64,000 nucleotides of DNA, from NCBI RefSeq assembly GCF_963678635.1, contig NC_087070.1, positions 10,078,539 to 10,142,538 on the forward strand, written 5' to 3'. The stretch is from Symsagittifera roscoffensis. Lineage: Eukaryota > Xenacoelomorpha > Acoela > Convolutidae. This document shows positions 9,360 through 19,540 of the stretch, in pieces. The notes below the pieces were generated by a model. That model ran no database searches, was not told the origin of the DNA, and saw only the letters and a program-made list of their open reading frames with translations. Within the stretch, counting starts at the first letter, position 1. The number at the start of each line of letters is the position of its first letter. A program made the position numbers and the translations under genes.

Positions 9360-10928
9360 CTATTGACTCGTCGTCCCTCTGCCTTCTTTTTCAAATCGCA
9401 TCATCGCTTGGTGACCCTTCATGCCTGACCCGAATCGATTCAGCAATATCTCGAAGATCTTGTCCGCGGTGTCGCGTTCTTCCTCCTTCTTTGCGACCAC
9501 GCATTTTAATGCCGTTCCTTCCAAGTTGCTCAGTATGGCTGTACATGCTTGTCTTTCGTCACTCAAGTTGTCTTGTTCTAGGTGTAATCTCATCACTTCC
9601 ACCCAAATGTCAATGCATCCATCGGAGTCGTCCTTGAATTCTTTTGGCTTCTTGAATGTCTTTCTTGATTTTCCCTCTCTCCTGTCGCTCGAGTCAGTGT
9701 TCCTCGTGGCGAAGGCCTCTAGAGTCCTGTTCATCATCTCCCAAGTGCTGGCCCATGTCATAGCATCCGGTCCTGTGTTGCTGTTAGCTGTTGAATCTCC
9801 CGGAGCAGTCGTTGTATTCGACGTTCCATTCTTCATTATTGTTTTCGCAGCTGTTGGTGCTATGCTTATCGCATCCCTGGTTAAGGGCAACGGTGTCGAT
9901 TGCCGTTTGTTCCTTTGTGGTTCTACAAAGTCAACTCTGGTGCTTTGCGTACGATCCGCTGCCGGTCTTTCTTGTGGAGTAGAACCTCTCAAGATTGCAT
10001 CCAACTTCGCCTGTATTGCACACGAACTCTCGGCTTGACTCTTGCTCATTGTGTCCATTCTCCTTTCCAGGCTTCCTAATTGGCTGTTGACATCATCATA
10101 TCGGTTCTTCAACTGTTGCATGTCTGTTTTGATGTTCTTTTCTCGTTCTTCATTGGTGGCTTCTACCTTATCTGACATTTCCTTGAGTCTCTCATCTGTT
10201 GCCTTAGCTAGGTTAAAATAACTGTCTAGATACTCGTGCTTGTTGTATATTATCTCCTTTTTTATCACCTCTCTGTCTTCTTCACTGTGCTTAAGTCTTT
10301 TGTCAATCTGATTTAATTTCGCCAACAAGTCACTCAGCTCAATGGAATTCTCTTCATGGTCAGCCGTCGGTCTCTCTTCGGCCGTAGCCTCTGCTTTAGC
10401 TTGTTCCTCTCTTGGATTGGCTTCTGAGGTCTTTGTGCTCACTGTCCCAAATGTTCGTGCTCTTTCTGCTTTTGGTTCTTCAGTCACGTTTTCTTTCGTT
10501 TTTATTCCGAACATTATTCCCAATTTTTCCGTAAAAGATGTCCTCTTTACTTGAGAGTCTTCTTTCACCGTTTCTTCGGTGTTGCCTATTGCATCTTCCG
10601 CGTCATCTATCGGTGAGAACTCTATGGGTTTCTGGTTCGGTTCCTCTGCATTGGGCATTGGAGTTGACTCTGTCGCCATCTTCCTTGTTTCATCCACACT
10701 TTGATCGGGTGTCTCTAGATCAATCTCGATGGTGGGTTCTACTCGCTCCCCTTCCGTGCCCTCTTTCGCCCTGTTCTCCGCTGTACTCCTTGTGCTGACC
10801 ATGTTAACTGAAAAGTTCGTCTTCGTTATCTTTGGGCCCGTTGATGTCGTTCCGCGCAGCGATGAATTATATTTCGTGTTTGATCCACTTGACCTTTTTT
10901 CGAGCACCGGTACCCTACTCCGCCTCAT
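9360..10928 (-). CDS. gag: Gag, N-terminal and core part, element A
   Basis: A 522-residue open frame. The first 200 residues are charged and low in complexity. Residues about 205-320 form a coiled coil ('LAKLNQIDKRLKHSEEDREV' onward). The end carries a retrotransposon Gag core with 'WVEVMRLHLEQDNLSDERQA' and 'LEGTALKCVVAKK'. Gag forms the particle that packages element RNA. The knuckle-bearing end of Gag lies in the next frame downstream. D has a close relative at 61915-60494. An in-frame start further in is also possible. Confidence 0.85.
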   Translation of the reverse strand: MRRSRVPVLEKRSSGSNTKYNSSLRGTTSTGPKITKTNFSVNMVSTRSTAENRAKEGTEGERVEPTIEIDLETPDQSVDETRKMATESTPMPNAEEPNQKPIEFSPIDDAEDAIGNTEETVKEDSQVKRTSFTEKLGIMFGIKTKENVTEEPKAERARTFGTVSTKTSEANPREEQAKAEATAEERPTADHEENSIELSDLLAKLNQIDKRLKHSEEDREVIKKEIIYNKHEYLDSYFNLAKATDERLKEMSDKVEATNEEREKNIKTDMQQLKNRYDDVNSQLGSLERRMDTMSKSQAESSCAIQAKLDAILRGSTPQERPAADRTQSTRVDFVEPQRNKRQSTPLPLTRDAISIAPTAAKTIMKNGTSNTTTAPGDSTANSNTGPDAMTWASTWEMMNRTLEAFATRNTDSSDRREGKSRKTFKKPKEFKDDSDGCIDIWVEVMRLHLEQDNLSDERQACTAILSNLEGTALKCVVAKKEEERDTADKIFEILLNRFGSGMKGHQAMMRFEKEGRGTTSQ

Positions 10929-11159
10929 TATTTCTATTTACAACTGCTTCTATTTACAATTTTATTATATACACGATTCTATTCTAAGGGTAAAAAAAAT
11001 ATTTTTTGTGGTAACAAACTCTGTACAACGTGTTAAAAACCTTATCCAATTCTCTTTCTAAAACCTCCGAAAAATTTTCCTTAATTTGGTCTCAACCCTA
11101 CCTATTTCGATTTGTCTTATTCTGTCTTAAAACGCACTTGTTGTAATTTGACTTCAATT

Positions 11160-11900
11160 TCTATACCGTCCCAAGACTATTCGTCACTATCACAGTACTC
11201 TCCGCTAGTGTCCTAAGACCCTTGTACCAAGGCCACTGTTCCAAGACTAATGTCCCAAGACTAGTGTCCCAAGACTACTGTCCCAAGACTAGTGTCCCAA
11301 GGGTAGTGTCCCAAGACCAGTGTCCCAAGGCTAGTGTCCCAAGACTACTGTCCCAAGGGTAGTGTCCCAAGACCAGTGTCCCAAGGCTAGTGTCCCAAGA
11401 CTACTGTCCCAAGACTAGTGTCCCAAGGCTAGTGTCCCAAGACTACTGTCCCAAGACTAGTGTCCCAAGGGTAGTGTCCCAAGACCAGTGTCCCAAGGCT
11501 GGTGTCCCAAGACTGGTGTCCCAAGACTAGTGTCCCAAGACCACTGTCCCAAGACCACTGTCCCAAGACCCTGTCCCAAGACCCCTGTCCCAAGACCACT
11601 GTCCCAAGACCCCTGTCCCAAGACCCTGTCCCAAGACCACTGTCCCAAGACCCTGTCCCAAGACCCTGTCCCAAGACCCCGTCCCAAGACCACTGTCCCA
11701 AGACCACTGTCCCAAGACCCTGTCCCAAGACCACTGTCCCAAGACCCTGTCCCAAGACCCTGTCCCAAGACCACTGTCCCAAGACCACTGTCCCAAGACC
11801 CTGTCCCAAGACCATTGTCCCAAGACCCTGTCCCAAGACCACTGTCCCAAGACCCTGTCCCAAGACCACTATCCCAAGACTGCTCTGTCCCAAGACTTCT
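11160..11900. repeat. 14-bp minisatellite in the leader of element A
   Basis: About 50 tandem copies of a unit close to 'gtcccaagaccact', or 'gtcccaagactagt' in the half nearer gag. The two variants occupy different halves, which shows local spreading by slippage or unequal exchange. The array opens long frames on both strands that encode only repeats such as 'PKTTVPR' and 'SWDSGLGTG'. These are by-products, not genes. D has another array at the equivalent place. Confidence 0.95.
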
Positions 11901-12738
11901 TCGGTCTTGTCCCAATACTCGTCACGGAGTGTCTTCCTCGTTGTAGGGTCTTCTTGAATCACCGTACCTTGTACCACCACTCAAGCTCTAGTAAAATTTT
12001 CCCAAAAACCCTCTCTTAAAAGCCAAATGCTGACCCCCCTCTTCTTTTGGTTGTTTCTATTTCAATGTAGGTGCGCAGGTATCTTGTGATCACCTGTTCG
12101 TATAAAACCAAACACAAATCCTCACTAAAATGCAACAAAAATCTAAGTAAGAAAAATAATAAAAACAGAAAAATGAGCCCACCTGAAATTCAAAGGTGAC
12201 CAATGTCTACCTTTCGTCTAAAAAAAATGTCTGGTACCTAATTGCCACGCGTTTTCCTCCCCCCACTAGTGATCTTATGGGGTATCACAAAAGCTGTCTA
12301 TATCCGGTCCCCCCTACCAAACCAACCAGCGTACCAGTCTTAACTCGAGTTGAATTTTGGATCTTCACCTAATATTACCAACGCGTGTTAATTTCTAATG
12401 TAACTAAGTCAACGATGTCGACTAATTAGTTACTCTAATTTCCCCCTTTTTACAATTTACAACCGCCAACCTCTAACTTAACCAGCCCCCCTTCTAACCT
12501 CCCCCCTTTCTAGCCCCCCTTCTTAAGCCTAAAAATTACTTTAAGCGCCGGGTGCTAAACCTCTCAAGAGAAAACCGTAGACCTGTTTCCAGGCCTGCTC
12601 AAGTAAAAACGTTCCTCAAAACTGGGGGATTTCGCTTATCCAATTTTACACTTATCTCCTATAATGTAATGTGGATTCTAACGATACCCGTTCTGCCCAA
12701 CTTGAGAACTCGAGAATTGCCAAATCCTTCTTGGCTGC

Positions 12739-12935
12739 TTTCCCACTCGACTGGTCACCTGTTCCAGTCCAGTCTCCTATTGGTTCAGCTCAAGTGTCCC
12801 TGAACCACTTTCCCACTCGGCTGGTCACCTCTTCCAGTCAAGTCTCCTATTGGTTCAGCTCAAGTGTCCCTGAACCACTTTCCCACTCGGCTGGTCACCT
12901 CTTCCAGTCAAGTCTCCTATTGGTCCAGCTAAGTT
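12739..12935. repeat. 70-bp tandem repeat, nearly three copies
   Basis: Copies start at 12739, 12809 and 12879, each opening with 'tttcccactcg' and holding 'agtctcctattgg'. The second and third are almost identical and the last is cut short. It lies in the leader of element A, between the minisatellite and the primer site. Confidence 0.9.
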
Positions 12936-13395
12936 CCAAGCTATCTGAAAACCCTTGACGACGCCCCACTTCGGGCACTTTATTCAGTTTACTGGTTTAA
13001 ATTGCTAGGTTGATCGAAACGATCGAACTTGTAAAACAGTATGGCTATACTATTTAATTAATATAAAGGTTTGATCCAACTAATCTGGTGTCAAAGTCAC
13101 TGTCTTTTTTCGTTTTATGGTTTTTGTTCCTTTTTCTATTCTTTTTTGGTTTTTGTTTTGCTTTTTGTCTTTTTGCTCGTGTTTTTGTCTCCCTAGTTGC
13201 CCCCCTTTACTCGGTTAGCTAAGCCTCGTTCGGAGAGCGTACCAGGAAATTTTCTCGAGTTTTCTTAAAAAGCTATCACGGTACAACCGGAAGGTTTGCA
13301 CGTTCCTGTCGAACCGTACCGCCGGTACTCTAGAATGGGCATTCAGCCCGAAGCTGTCTCAAGTGGGTTCGACTCCGTAGTCTTGATGTCGTAAA

Positions 13396-13410
13396 CACCC
13401 AGGAGCGCCA
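13396..13410 (-). promoter_or_regulatory. Primer binding site, element A (fits a tRNA-Asn 3' end)
   Basis: On the minus strand the site reads TGGCGCTCCTGGGTG, 11 nt inside the 5' LTR. Its complement, CACCCAGGAGCGCCA, ends in CCA and resembles the T-arm and acceptor end of eukaryotic tRNA-Asn as I remember it. The same site with one change occurs at 37772-37786 in B. The tRNA identity is inference. Confidence 0.7.
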
Positions 13411-13421
13411 TAAAAACACTA

Positions 13422-14337
13422 TGTAACATTCGTCTACTGCAGTCACACATGAGGCTTAAGAAAAATAGGCCCTATAACCACTGGCTCAAGGGTCAGGGAC
13501 ACTATCTCTTGTGTTTTTCTACCTCAAGAACGGTCGGAGCCAGTTCGGTTCGCTTGTGACATGAGACTACGACCCGTTACAGCTTAAAGGCTACTACTAA
13601 AATATCCCCCCACTCTAGAATTAGAAACGTCCCCATACTTAGGTCTCTAGATACCCAAAATACATGAACGCCGTTAAAAACCGGGTTGGAACAATCCGTT
13701 AAGTTACTTTTTATTAGACAGTGGAACTTTGATCCATTTCAGATGGATCAACCTAAAACTCGCCTTACCTCAACATCACAATTATAAAACACACTCTAGG
13801 AATTTAAATTAAGTACTCACATTGTAGCACGCTCAAGAACCAGGAAGTAAATAAGTCGGTAAACAACTCAAGAATTAATAAAGTAACTAATATGAGTTTA
13901 ATGTTAGTCAGTTTTAACAACAAGAACAAGTTTTTACTCTAGACTGCAAGTTCTCGTGAACCATTGGGACACTCAAGCTGTCCACCTTTCCACCGAAGGT
14001 TCACTCTAGTCCAGTCAATAATAGTATTCCAATCGTAACAATCCAATTCGTGGGAATGCTCTCGTCTCTGTTTCAGATGGGACAGCTCTACTCTAGGCTA
14101 TTATTGCTATTGAAATTGCGAATAGCAATTTCCCACCGATTTTTCTAGCAACTTTCCCGCGATTGTTATTCAACTGTTCTGAAATTGTTCTGATCTCTTT
14201 TTCTGATTTTCAGTTCTCGCGAGAAAATCGTGCATGACAGGTTCCATTCGAAATTTTGAGAAATTAAATTTCACTCCAAAATCAAGTGTTTTTTTCTTCT
14301 CTCAAGGTCAAACTTCCAAATATGACCGACTGGCACA
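13422..14337 (-). repeat. 5' LTR of element A
   Basis: It starts with TGTAACATTC directly beyond the primer site and ends with 'tggcaca', matching the TG...CA ends and about 920-bp length of the LTRs of element B. A 360-bp part of the same LTR type recurs at 14381-14738. The inner end is secure. The outer end is placed by analogy because the partner LTR is outside the window. Confidence 0.7.
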
Positions 14338-14738
14338 CTTAACTAGGTTAAAAAACTAAATCTGGGAATATGGAAGACTTTGTATTGTCGCCTACTGAAG
14401 TCACATATGAGGTTTAAAAAAATAGGCTCTATAACCATTGGCTCAAGAGTCAGGGACACTATCTCTTGTGTTTTTCCACCTCAAGCGGTCGGAGCCAATT
14501 CGGTTCACTTGCGGCATGAGACTAAAACCCGCGTTACAGCTTAAAGGCCACTACCAAAATACCCCCCCCCCCCACTCAAGAAAATAAGAACGCCCCCATA
14601 CTCAGTTCTCAATATACCTCAAATACGCGAACGCCGTTAAAAACAGGGCCGGATTTTTATATATAGTTACTTTTTATTAGACAGTGGATCTTTGATCCAT
14701 TTCGGATGGATCAACCTAAAAACTCTCCCTCACTCAAC
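14338..14738. mobile_element. Remnant of an older LTR and leader edge of the element A type
   Basis: Bases 14381-14738 repeat the inner part of A's LTR (compare 13422-13785), including 'tcagggacactatctcttgtg' and the 'gacagtgga' block. Bases 14338-14380 resemble leader sequence near a primer site ('cttaactaggttaaaaa', also at 37606). It is cut off at 14738 by the LTR end of element C, so it was there before C. It contains a run of C near 14560 and no gene. Confidence 0.65.
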
Positions 14739-14760
14739 TGTAACATTCACCCAAATACTA
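14739..14760 (-). repeat. Inner-side end of the 3' LTR of element C, split off by element B
   Basis: Twenty-two bases starting TGTAACATTCACCC, the LTR start seen in A and B, directly left of B. The rest of this LTR continues on the far side of B at 38723-39590. This is the signature of B having inserted into C's 3' LTR. Confidence 0.7.
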
Positions 14761-15683
14761 TGTAACATTCGCCCGGAAGGTACATATCGACGGAAAACAA
14801 AACTAAGTCCTAAGACGACTGGCTAACGTCTAAACAGAGCTTTGCATGCTTTTCACCGTCCCTACCAAGCCAGTATTTTCGGTGGTCTTTCTAACATCGG
14901 GTCGACAAAAACGTTACTGCTTTCGGCTTCGGTCAAAACACTCAAATTAACTTAATTACATGCAGAAATGGTGAGCTCATGGCTGGGTCTCAGTATCCCC
15001 AGACCACGATGTTACTCCTAAAAACAGGGCTACTACTACTTATTGAATTATTATTGTTTTTGTTCAGTAGATAAAAGTCATCATCTCCATCGAAGATGGA
15101 TCAACCCTTTCCCCCAACTCCTAGCTTCTCATCTTAGGAGAATGAATTCGGATGTTAATTAAATTCAATTCAGGACATGACAGGGAAGCTAAGAATTCAT
15201 ATAAAATGATAAAATTTTCAGTCCCGAAACCCCTCCGGATTCTCGAATCCACTGAATCAAGCACGTTAAGCTTGATTTCCCTGTAACCCGGAAGGCTGGT
15301 TTCCACCCCTCACTGTTGTTAGCAACTGCTTTGCAACTATTGTAGCGATACAATAGTTGCAACTTGGAGCTGTCTCTGCTACTTCTGCTTTTCTCTGATT
15401 CTGATTCTCAATTTTCTTGTTGTTGTCGTCGTCGCAACTATCGTTGTTGTGTTGCTTTTCAGTTTTTCTGCCAAAATGGCCGTTTTTGACGTTTCTGAGA
15501 ATTGTTACGTCATCACTTCGAAAATTTAAAATTTAGGAATTTCCGAATCCTTCAGCCTTCACGATTTGTCCAATCGTTCGAATAACGTTCTTATTCCTTC
15601 TAAATCGCCAATTCGGAAGGTTCGCTGCTAAAAACTCCGAGACTGCAGAGATTGCATTTTGTCCATTCTGGTCGAATGTCACA
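14761..15683 (-). repeat. 3' LTR of element B
   Basis: It begins TGTAACATTCGCCC and ends GAATGTCACA, so its ends are near-perfect inverted repeats. It is nearly identical to 37799-38722. Directly outside its right end is 'tactccccggacagt', the polypurine tract of the element in minus-strand sense, which marks this copy as the 3' LTR. Confidence 0.93.
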
Positions 15684-15698
15684 TACTCCCCGGACAGT
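15684..15698 (-). promoter_or_regulatory. Polypurine tract of element B
   Basis: Minus-strand ACTGTCCGGGGAGTA touches the first base of the 3' LTR, where plus-strand DNA synthesis is primed in LTR elements. The same sequence abuts C's LTR at 39591-39605. The core TGTCCGGGGAG also recurs inside the coding region (see findings). Confidence 0.75.
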
Positions 15699-16455
15699 CC
15701 GGTCAATGTCCTCTTTGAATCTCGCAATGTTCGTAAAATAGATACAGTGTCATCGAACAGAATTTACAAAATGCACGAAATTACTTTTATCCACGTCACA
15801 TCGACTCACTGCAGAATATAAATGGCAACATACTACATCACTATAGCCTTCAAATTCTTTCATTAATCTGCACACTGAGGATATGACCTAAAATAAAAGC
15901 ATATTTTGTGACTTCCAATGTCAGTGTCCTGATTAAAAACTTTTTCTCCTAGTTTTAAAAGGTGTTGGTTTGCAGGACAGTCCTGCCAACCAACAAACTA
16001 AAATTATCCTACTATGCTTCTTCCCTTCGGAAATGTTGCTTGTTATTGTCCTGAATAATAAAACTAAGAAACACTGTGGTTAGAAAGAACAATGAAACAA
16101 TCTCCCTCTTCGAGAGATTACCCAAGCCTTTCATGTCACCACAAAGTGATCAGTTCTCCTAGCTGATTAAAAACAGTCATGCAGGCTGGAATATTTAAAT
16201 ATACTCCTTCACTCAAGCCTTTTTAAATAAATAGTAAGTAAGTGTCTCTAAAGCCACTCAACTAAAATCAAAATGCAAATTTATAAATGCAACAATTTCA
16301 AAACTCAACTAAATGTTTCAGTTTTCAATTACAACTTGGTTGCTTGGTTTCTCACTTGAGTTTTTTTACTCACATAAAACAATTCTGAGTTTTAACTTTT
16401 TCTTCATCACTCCTTTGTTTTCTTCTTTTATCGTCGTTTAGAAGTTCTAAAACTT
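15699..16455. other. 3' noncoding region of element B
   Basis: No gene. It is AT-rich and related over its first 200 bp to 39606-39800 in element C. Both have stretches such as 'catactacatc' at matching places. It probably forms the 3' untranslated part of the element transcript. Confidence 0.6.
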
Positions 16456-17205
16456 CTAAATTCTTCTTATTTCGTCTCTTTTTGCATCTCGTTTTTCGGC
16501 CATTCGCCAATGTTCCATTTCTTCCTCCTGTGATACTGACTCTGCACTCTCAGTTTCCGTATCCTGCAACACGTCGTTAGCTATCCTGACACTGCTGGAA
16601 GCCGTCCTCCAACACTTCTGCTCTTCTACCCTTTGTTTGCAACAAGGTAGGGGATCCACGTTAGATTCTCTGTTCCTGCAGAAGCTGTTGTGGAGACACA
16701 ACGTCACATTTCTCTCCAAATCTTCCTTTTACATCTCTGCCTTCTCCTTTCCACTACGTTCACTTGTCCTGGAAATTCTTTTCCCAGCGGTGGTCACTGC
16801 ATTCCGATGAGTCACGAGAGCTCGCTTGAAAGCTCCTGCTCCAATGTCCAGCTGATATTCACTGTACACTCTGCCGTGCTTCGACATATGCTTTTTAGCA
16901 TATGCGTACAACCATGCAGTCATGTTAGCTCTGAACCATGGCATCAATCGTCTTCTTGCCCATATCTTCTTCACTTCCATCGGAATGTTGAGAATTTTGC
17001 ACATTGTCTCAAAAAGATCTAAATCTTTTAGACAATCCAATTTCCGCAATTGTTCTCTCGTTGGCGCTTCCTGTCTATTATTTTCTCTCACATGAGCTTC
17101 CAGCCATCGTATCGCCATCATAACTCCCACTATCACTATTGTTATGGGCTGTAATGAGTCTGGTAAACCCATGGAGAGCAGCTCTCCAGAGTCCCAGATC
17201 AACAT
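16456..17205 (-). CDS. Accessory module, last part, unknown function (element B)
   Basis: Two abutting stretches carry 'ITIVIVGVMMAIRWLEA', then 'LMPWFRANMTAWLYAYAKKH', 'LVTHRNAVTTAGKR' and 'NVTLCLHNSFCRNRE', followed by a charged tail with paired cysteines. The same blocks appear in C (40381-41170) and D (53362-54060), so the sequence is conserved between separate copies. I recognise no family. The tryptophan-rich helical block and the Cys/His cluster suggest a folded protein, possibly metal-binding. The tail ends the coding part of the element. Confidence 0.55.
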
Positions 17206-17212
17206 CAGATTA

Positions 17213-17965
17213 CTACGCTTGGGATACTGACAACATGATGCTCCTCCAATTACGTTTTCTCGAAGCTTCCAGTAATGGTTCTACTTCCATCATCACTCGG
17301 TGGACTTCATCATTCTCGTCTACTGTATTGTAATCTGTGACAGTTGATCCTCTCTGTTTCTGTCTCTCAAAGTCAATGAAGTTCCCGCTCACGTATCCCA
17401 TGAACTTCTTTCCTAGTATTGATTCCAACTCTTCCTTGGTTCTCTCTGGAACTGCTGAGATCATCTTACATAGCAACTCGTAAGATTTCTCGGACATCCT
17501 CGCCAGTCTCACATACTTCGGCACTGAGAAGGCTTGATCCACGATCGTTCTCGTACTCTTTACATCCACGGCTACGAAATGTACCGGGTATCTGCTCTTG
17601 CACATTGGAGCCAATGTCGAACCCACCAAATATCGTGCTCCTGATGGCCTACAATAAGTCTCACTGTGTCTGATGTTCATTTCCGTCTCGATCGCTTCCC
17701 TCCATTTTCCTATGTATTTCTGCTCAGTCTGCAGAACTCCTGGGAATACTTCTACACTGATGGCTGTGACCATCTCATGTTTCTGTTCTAAATTCAATAG
17801 TGACTCTGAAGAACCAAACATGCTGTAGAATCCTAGTGCAATCATTAGATTCACCTCGGTTCCTCCATGGCAATCTGCTATCAGTTCCGTTTCTGTTCTT
17901 GCTTTCATCACTACGTTTCCAAACAATACCGTCAATTGCTTGTGTTGTTTCTCTAGGGTCTTCAC
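17213..17965 (-). CDS. Accessory module, unknown protein part with 'ADCHGGTEVNL' block (element B)
   Basis: About 250 codons. Visible blocks are 'ELIADCHGGTEVNLMIALGF', 'FPGVLQTEQKYIGKW', 'ARYLVGSTLAPMCKSRYPVH' and 'FSVPKYVRLARMSEKSYELL'. All recur in C (41286-42000), and the last two also in D (54343-54615). Function is unknown. The repeated block of 'DQAFSVPK..RLAR' is the most conserved piece of the module between subfamilies and would make the best search probe. Confidence 0.55.
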   Translation of the reverse strand: MKTLEKQHKQLTVLFGNVVMKARTETELIADCHGGTEVNLMIALGFYSMFGSSESLLNLEQKHEMVTAISVEVFPGVLQTEQKYIGKWREAIETEMNIRHSETYCRPSGARYLVGSTLAPMCKSRYPVHFVAVDVKSTRTIVDQAFSVPKYVRLARMSEKSYELLCKMISAVPERTKEELESILGKKFMGYVSGNFIDFERQKQRGSTVTDYNTVDENDEVHRVMMEVEPLLEASRKRNWRSIMLSVSQA

Positions 17966-18034
17966 ACAGTCCAGACCTCCACAAACGTGACCTTCCAGTC
18001 CACAGACTTCCGCCAGACAGCTACCAGGTTTGAC

Positions 18035-19528
18035 CTAGTCTTCTGGTCCCCAGCCAGGCAACTCCACTTTATCTTCTCCGTTGCTCCTAGAGGCCGTTAT
18101 CATCACATTATATATGATGTTAAGGTCACGCAGGTTACAGTCTGCACTCAGTTCCCTCTGCACGTCTTGTGTCGCCCGTAATATCGAGTCAGCGTTGGGA
18201 CTAGGATACCATGATGGCCTCATCAATTCCCACACTGCCATCAAGCTCGTTCTCAGTAATTCATCTGAGAATCCCAACCCAAACTCCACTCTTTTGTCGG
18301 ATTTTGGTACGGAAGGTGCAGTCACCTCTTCTTCCAAGACCAGTCCCAATTTGGCCTGTGGATTGTTAGCGCTCTTAATCGTTACAATTCTGGACGTCCA
18401 GAATCTTAGTAACACCGCCTGCTCGTAATCGAAGAAGCAATCGCGTATGTCTTCACTCAGGAATGGGTTGTACGCTATCCCTATGATTCCGGATACGTAG
18501 CTATACGATTTCTTCTTGATCGGTCCACAGTATTCACTGGGCTTCGGCAGTGCCCCCATAGATTCTTTAGTGAGTCTCAGCTCCTTGTTTGAAAATCTCC
18601 TGATTTCATCTATCTTTCTCATGGGCTCTAGGTCCTCGGGTTCTTTCATGTTCACCCTCATCGGTTTGCTTTGCTGCATATCCAGCAGTGCTAGCAAGAG
18701 TAAGGCCTTCGTCCGCTCATCGCCTTCCCTCAGCATCTTAACACAAGTGTTCAATGCAGGTACTGAAATCTGCTCTATCATGAATCGGATGAAACAGAGA
18801 GCGTGTCTCCGCTTCGCACACGCTACTGCTGCTCCCTCCTGGACTATCAGATCCCTCAGGTTCGTCATAAGGGAAACTTTATCTTCTTTTGACCTCTTCC
18901 TTTCTTCTGAATCATACTCTTCACGAGTTAGTCCCATCATGCACCAGGCAAACCTCAGTTGTAACTCTGATCTTACGTAAGGTACTGCCATGAGAGCGTG
19001 TATTCTTGGCGTAGTCCTCATCTCTTCTTCGAAGTACCTTAATACCACTGCTTTCCATGGAAGGCTCACCAACTGCTCCATCGTTTCTGCTTGTATCTCA
19101 GACGACGCTAAAGTCCCGTACGCCTTCTGCTTGAGGGTGGTGCTTTGCAACATTGTCTCTAGATAACCCTCCATGGCACCTTTGTCTTCCAGAGCCATCA
19201 CGTACCCTCTAGCCGAGTTTCGGTATTCCAACATTTCCATGTATCCACCTTCAGGTTCATCTATCGACACAGCCTCCGATACTGTCAGTTGGTTGTATTC
19301 TACTGGTACTAGTTGTCCTGCGACATTTCCCTTTCCGTGATTCATGGGAGATGGCTTAAAGTCTTTCATTGTGCTCTCCCTACATTGGCTGAGTATTTCC
19401 ATTTCTAAGATTGCTCCAGTCAGAGTGCGGTCACTCCTTTTAGACTTATAACCTGTTGACTTTATTCCCGCCATGAGAATGGGTGGCACCATCGCTATAT
19501 CAGTTAACATTTTATCTGTGCCAGGCAA
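18035..19528 (-). CDS. Accessory module, large helical protein of unknown function (element B)
   Basis: A 497-codon frame, mostly predicted helix by composition. It has blocks 'ARGYVMALEDKGAMEGYL', 'RIHALMAVPYVRSELQLRFA', 'ACAKRRHALCFIRFMIEQ', 'RRFSNKELRLTKE' and 'GIIGIAYNPFLSEDIRDCFF'. C carries matching blocks at 41699-43366 ('ARGHLMAWNEKQAMQEYL', 'RRYSNKELKVSRE', 'GIPGMAYNRFVNEEAREAYF'). The junction with the preceding part lies at the same place in both copies, so it may be a true gene boundary. The region could be a structural protein of a particle, but nothing proves it. Confidence 0.55.
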   Translation of the reverse strand: MPGTDKMLTDIAMVPPILMAGIKSTGYKSKRSDRTLTGAILEMEILSQCRESTMKDFKPSPMNHGKGNVAGQLVPVEYNQLTVSEAVSIDEPEGGYMEMLEYRNSARGYVMALEDKGAMEGYLETMLQSTTLKQKAYGTLASSEIQAETMEQLVSLPWKAVVLRYFEEEMRTTPRIHALMAVPYVRSELQLRFAWCMMGLTREEYDSEERKRSKEDKVSLMTNLRDLIVQEGAAVACAKRRHALCFIRFMIEQISVPALNTCVKMLREGDERTKALLLLALLDMQQSKPMRVNMKEPEDLEPMRKIDEIRRFSNKELRLTKESMGALPKPSEYCGPIKKKSYSYVSGIIGIAYNPFLSEDIRDCFFDYEQAVLLRFWTSRIVTIKSANNPQAKLGLVLEEEVTAPSVPKSDKRVEFGLGFSDELLRTSLMAVWELMRPSWYPSPNADSILRATQDVQRELSADCNLRDLNIIYNVMITASRSNGEDKVELPGWGPED

Positions 19529-19540
19529 TTGATAATCACC

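Larger units (their letters stand above)
10929..13395 (-). other. Leader (5' untranslated region) of element A
   Basis: A 2.5-kb stretch between the primer site and gag with no gene. It holds a 14-bp minisatellite (about 11160-11900), a 70-bp triple repeat (12739-12935), a T-rich block (13100-13200; A-rich in the element's sense) and a 200-bp block next to the primer site that resembles the same place in element B (37600-37770). Bases 12060-12560 are clearly related to 63340-63760 in D. A long leader fits RNA packaging and translation-control signals, but no single signal can be named. Confidence 0.7.
1..14337 (-). mobile_element. Element A: giant Ty3/Gypsy-like LTR retroelement, 3' end outside the window
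   Basis: Reading down the minus strand there is a 5' LTR (13422-14337), a tRNA primer site (13396-13410), a 2.5-kb leader with tandem repeats, gag, a long pol, an integrase tail with a macrodomain, and the start of an accessory module with an SGNH hydrolase that leaves the window at base 1. The order of parts matches element B, whose LTRs enclose the same set. It looks nearly whole in the part seen, with only one or two breaks. Its proteins are closest to element D. Its 3' LTR is not in the window, so LTR ageing is not possible. Confidence 0.85.

Noticed and set aside
9421-10038. Plus-strand frames opposite gag and pol, such as this one and 21644-22375
   Set aside because: They mirror conserved minus-strand proteins and show no recognisable motif of their own.
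11160-11900. CRISPR-like appearance of regular short repeats
   Set aside because: Units are directly adjacent with no unique spacers, and the setting is a eukaryotic retroelement leader.
11457-11980. Long overlapping frames on both strands encoding 'SWDSGLGTG' and 'PKTTVPRP' repeats
   Set aside because: They arise because the 14-bp unit lacks stops in several frames. There is no start context, homology or composition of a real gene.
14555-14575. Poly-C run as a functional signal
   Set aside because: A simple homopolymer within a worn LTR remnant. A's equivalent stretch is shorter, so slippage explains it.
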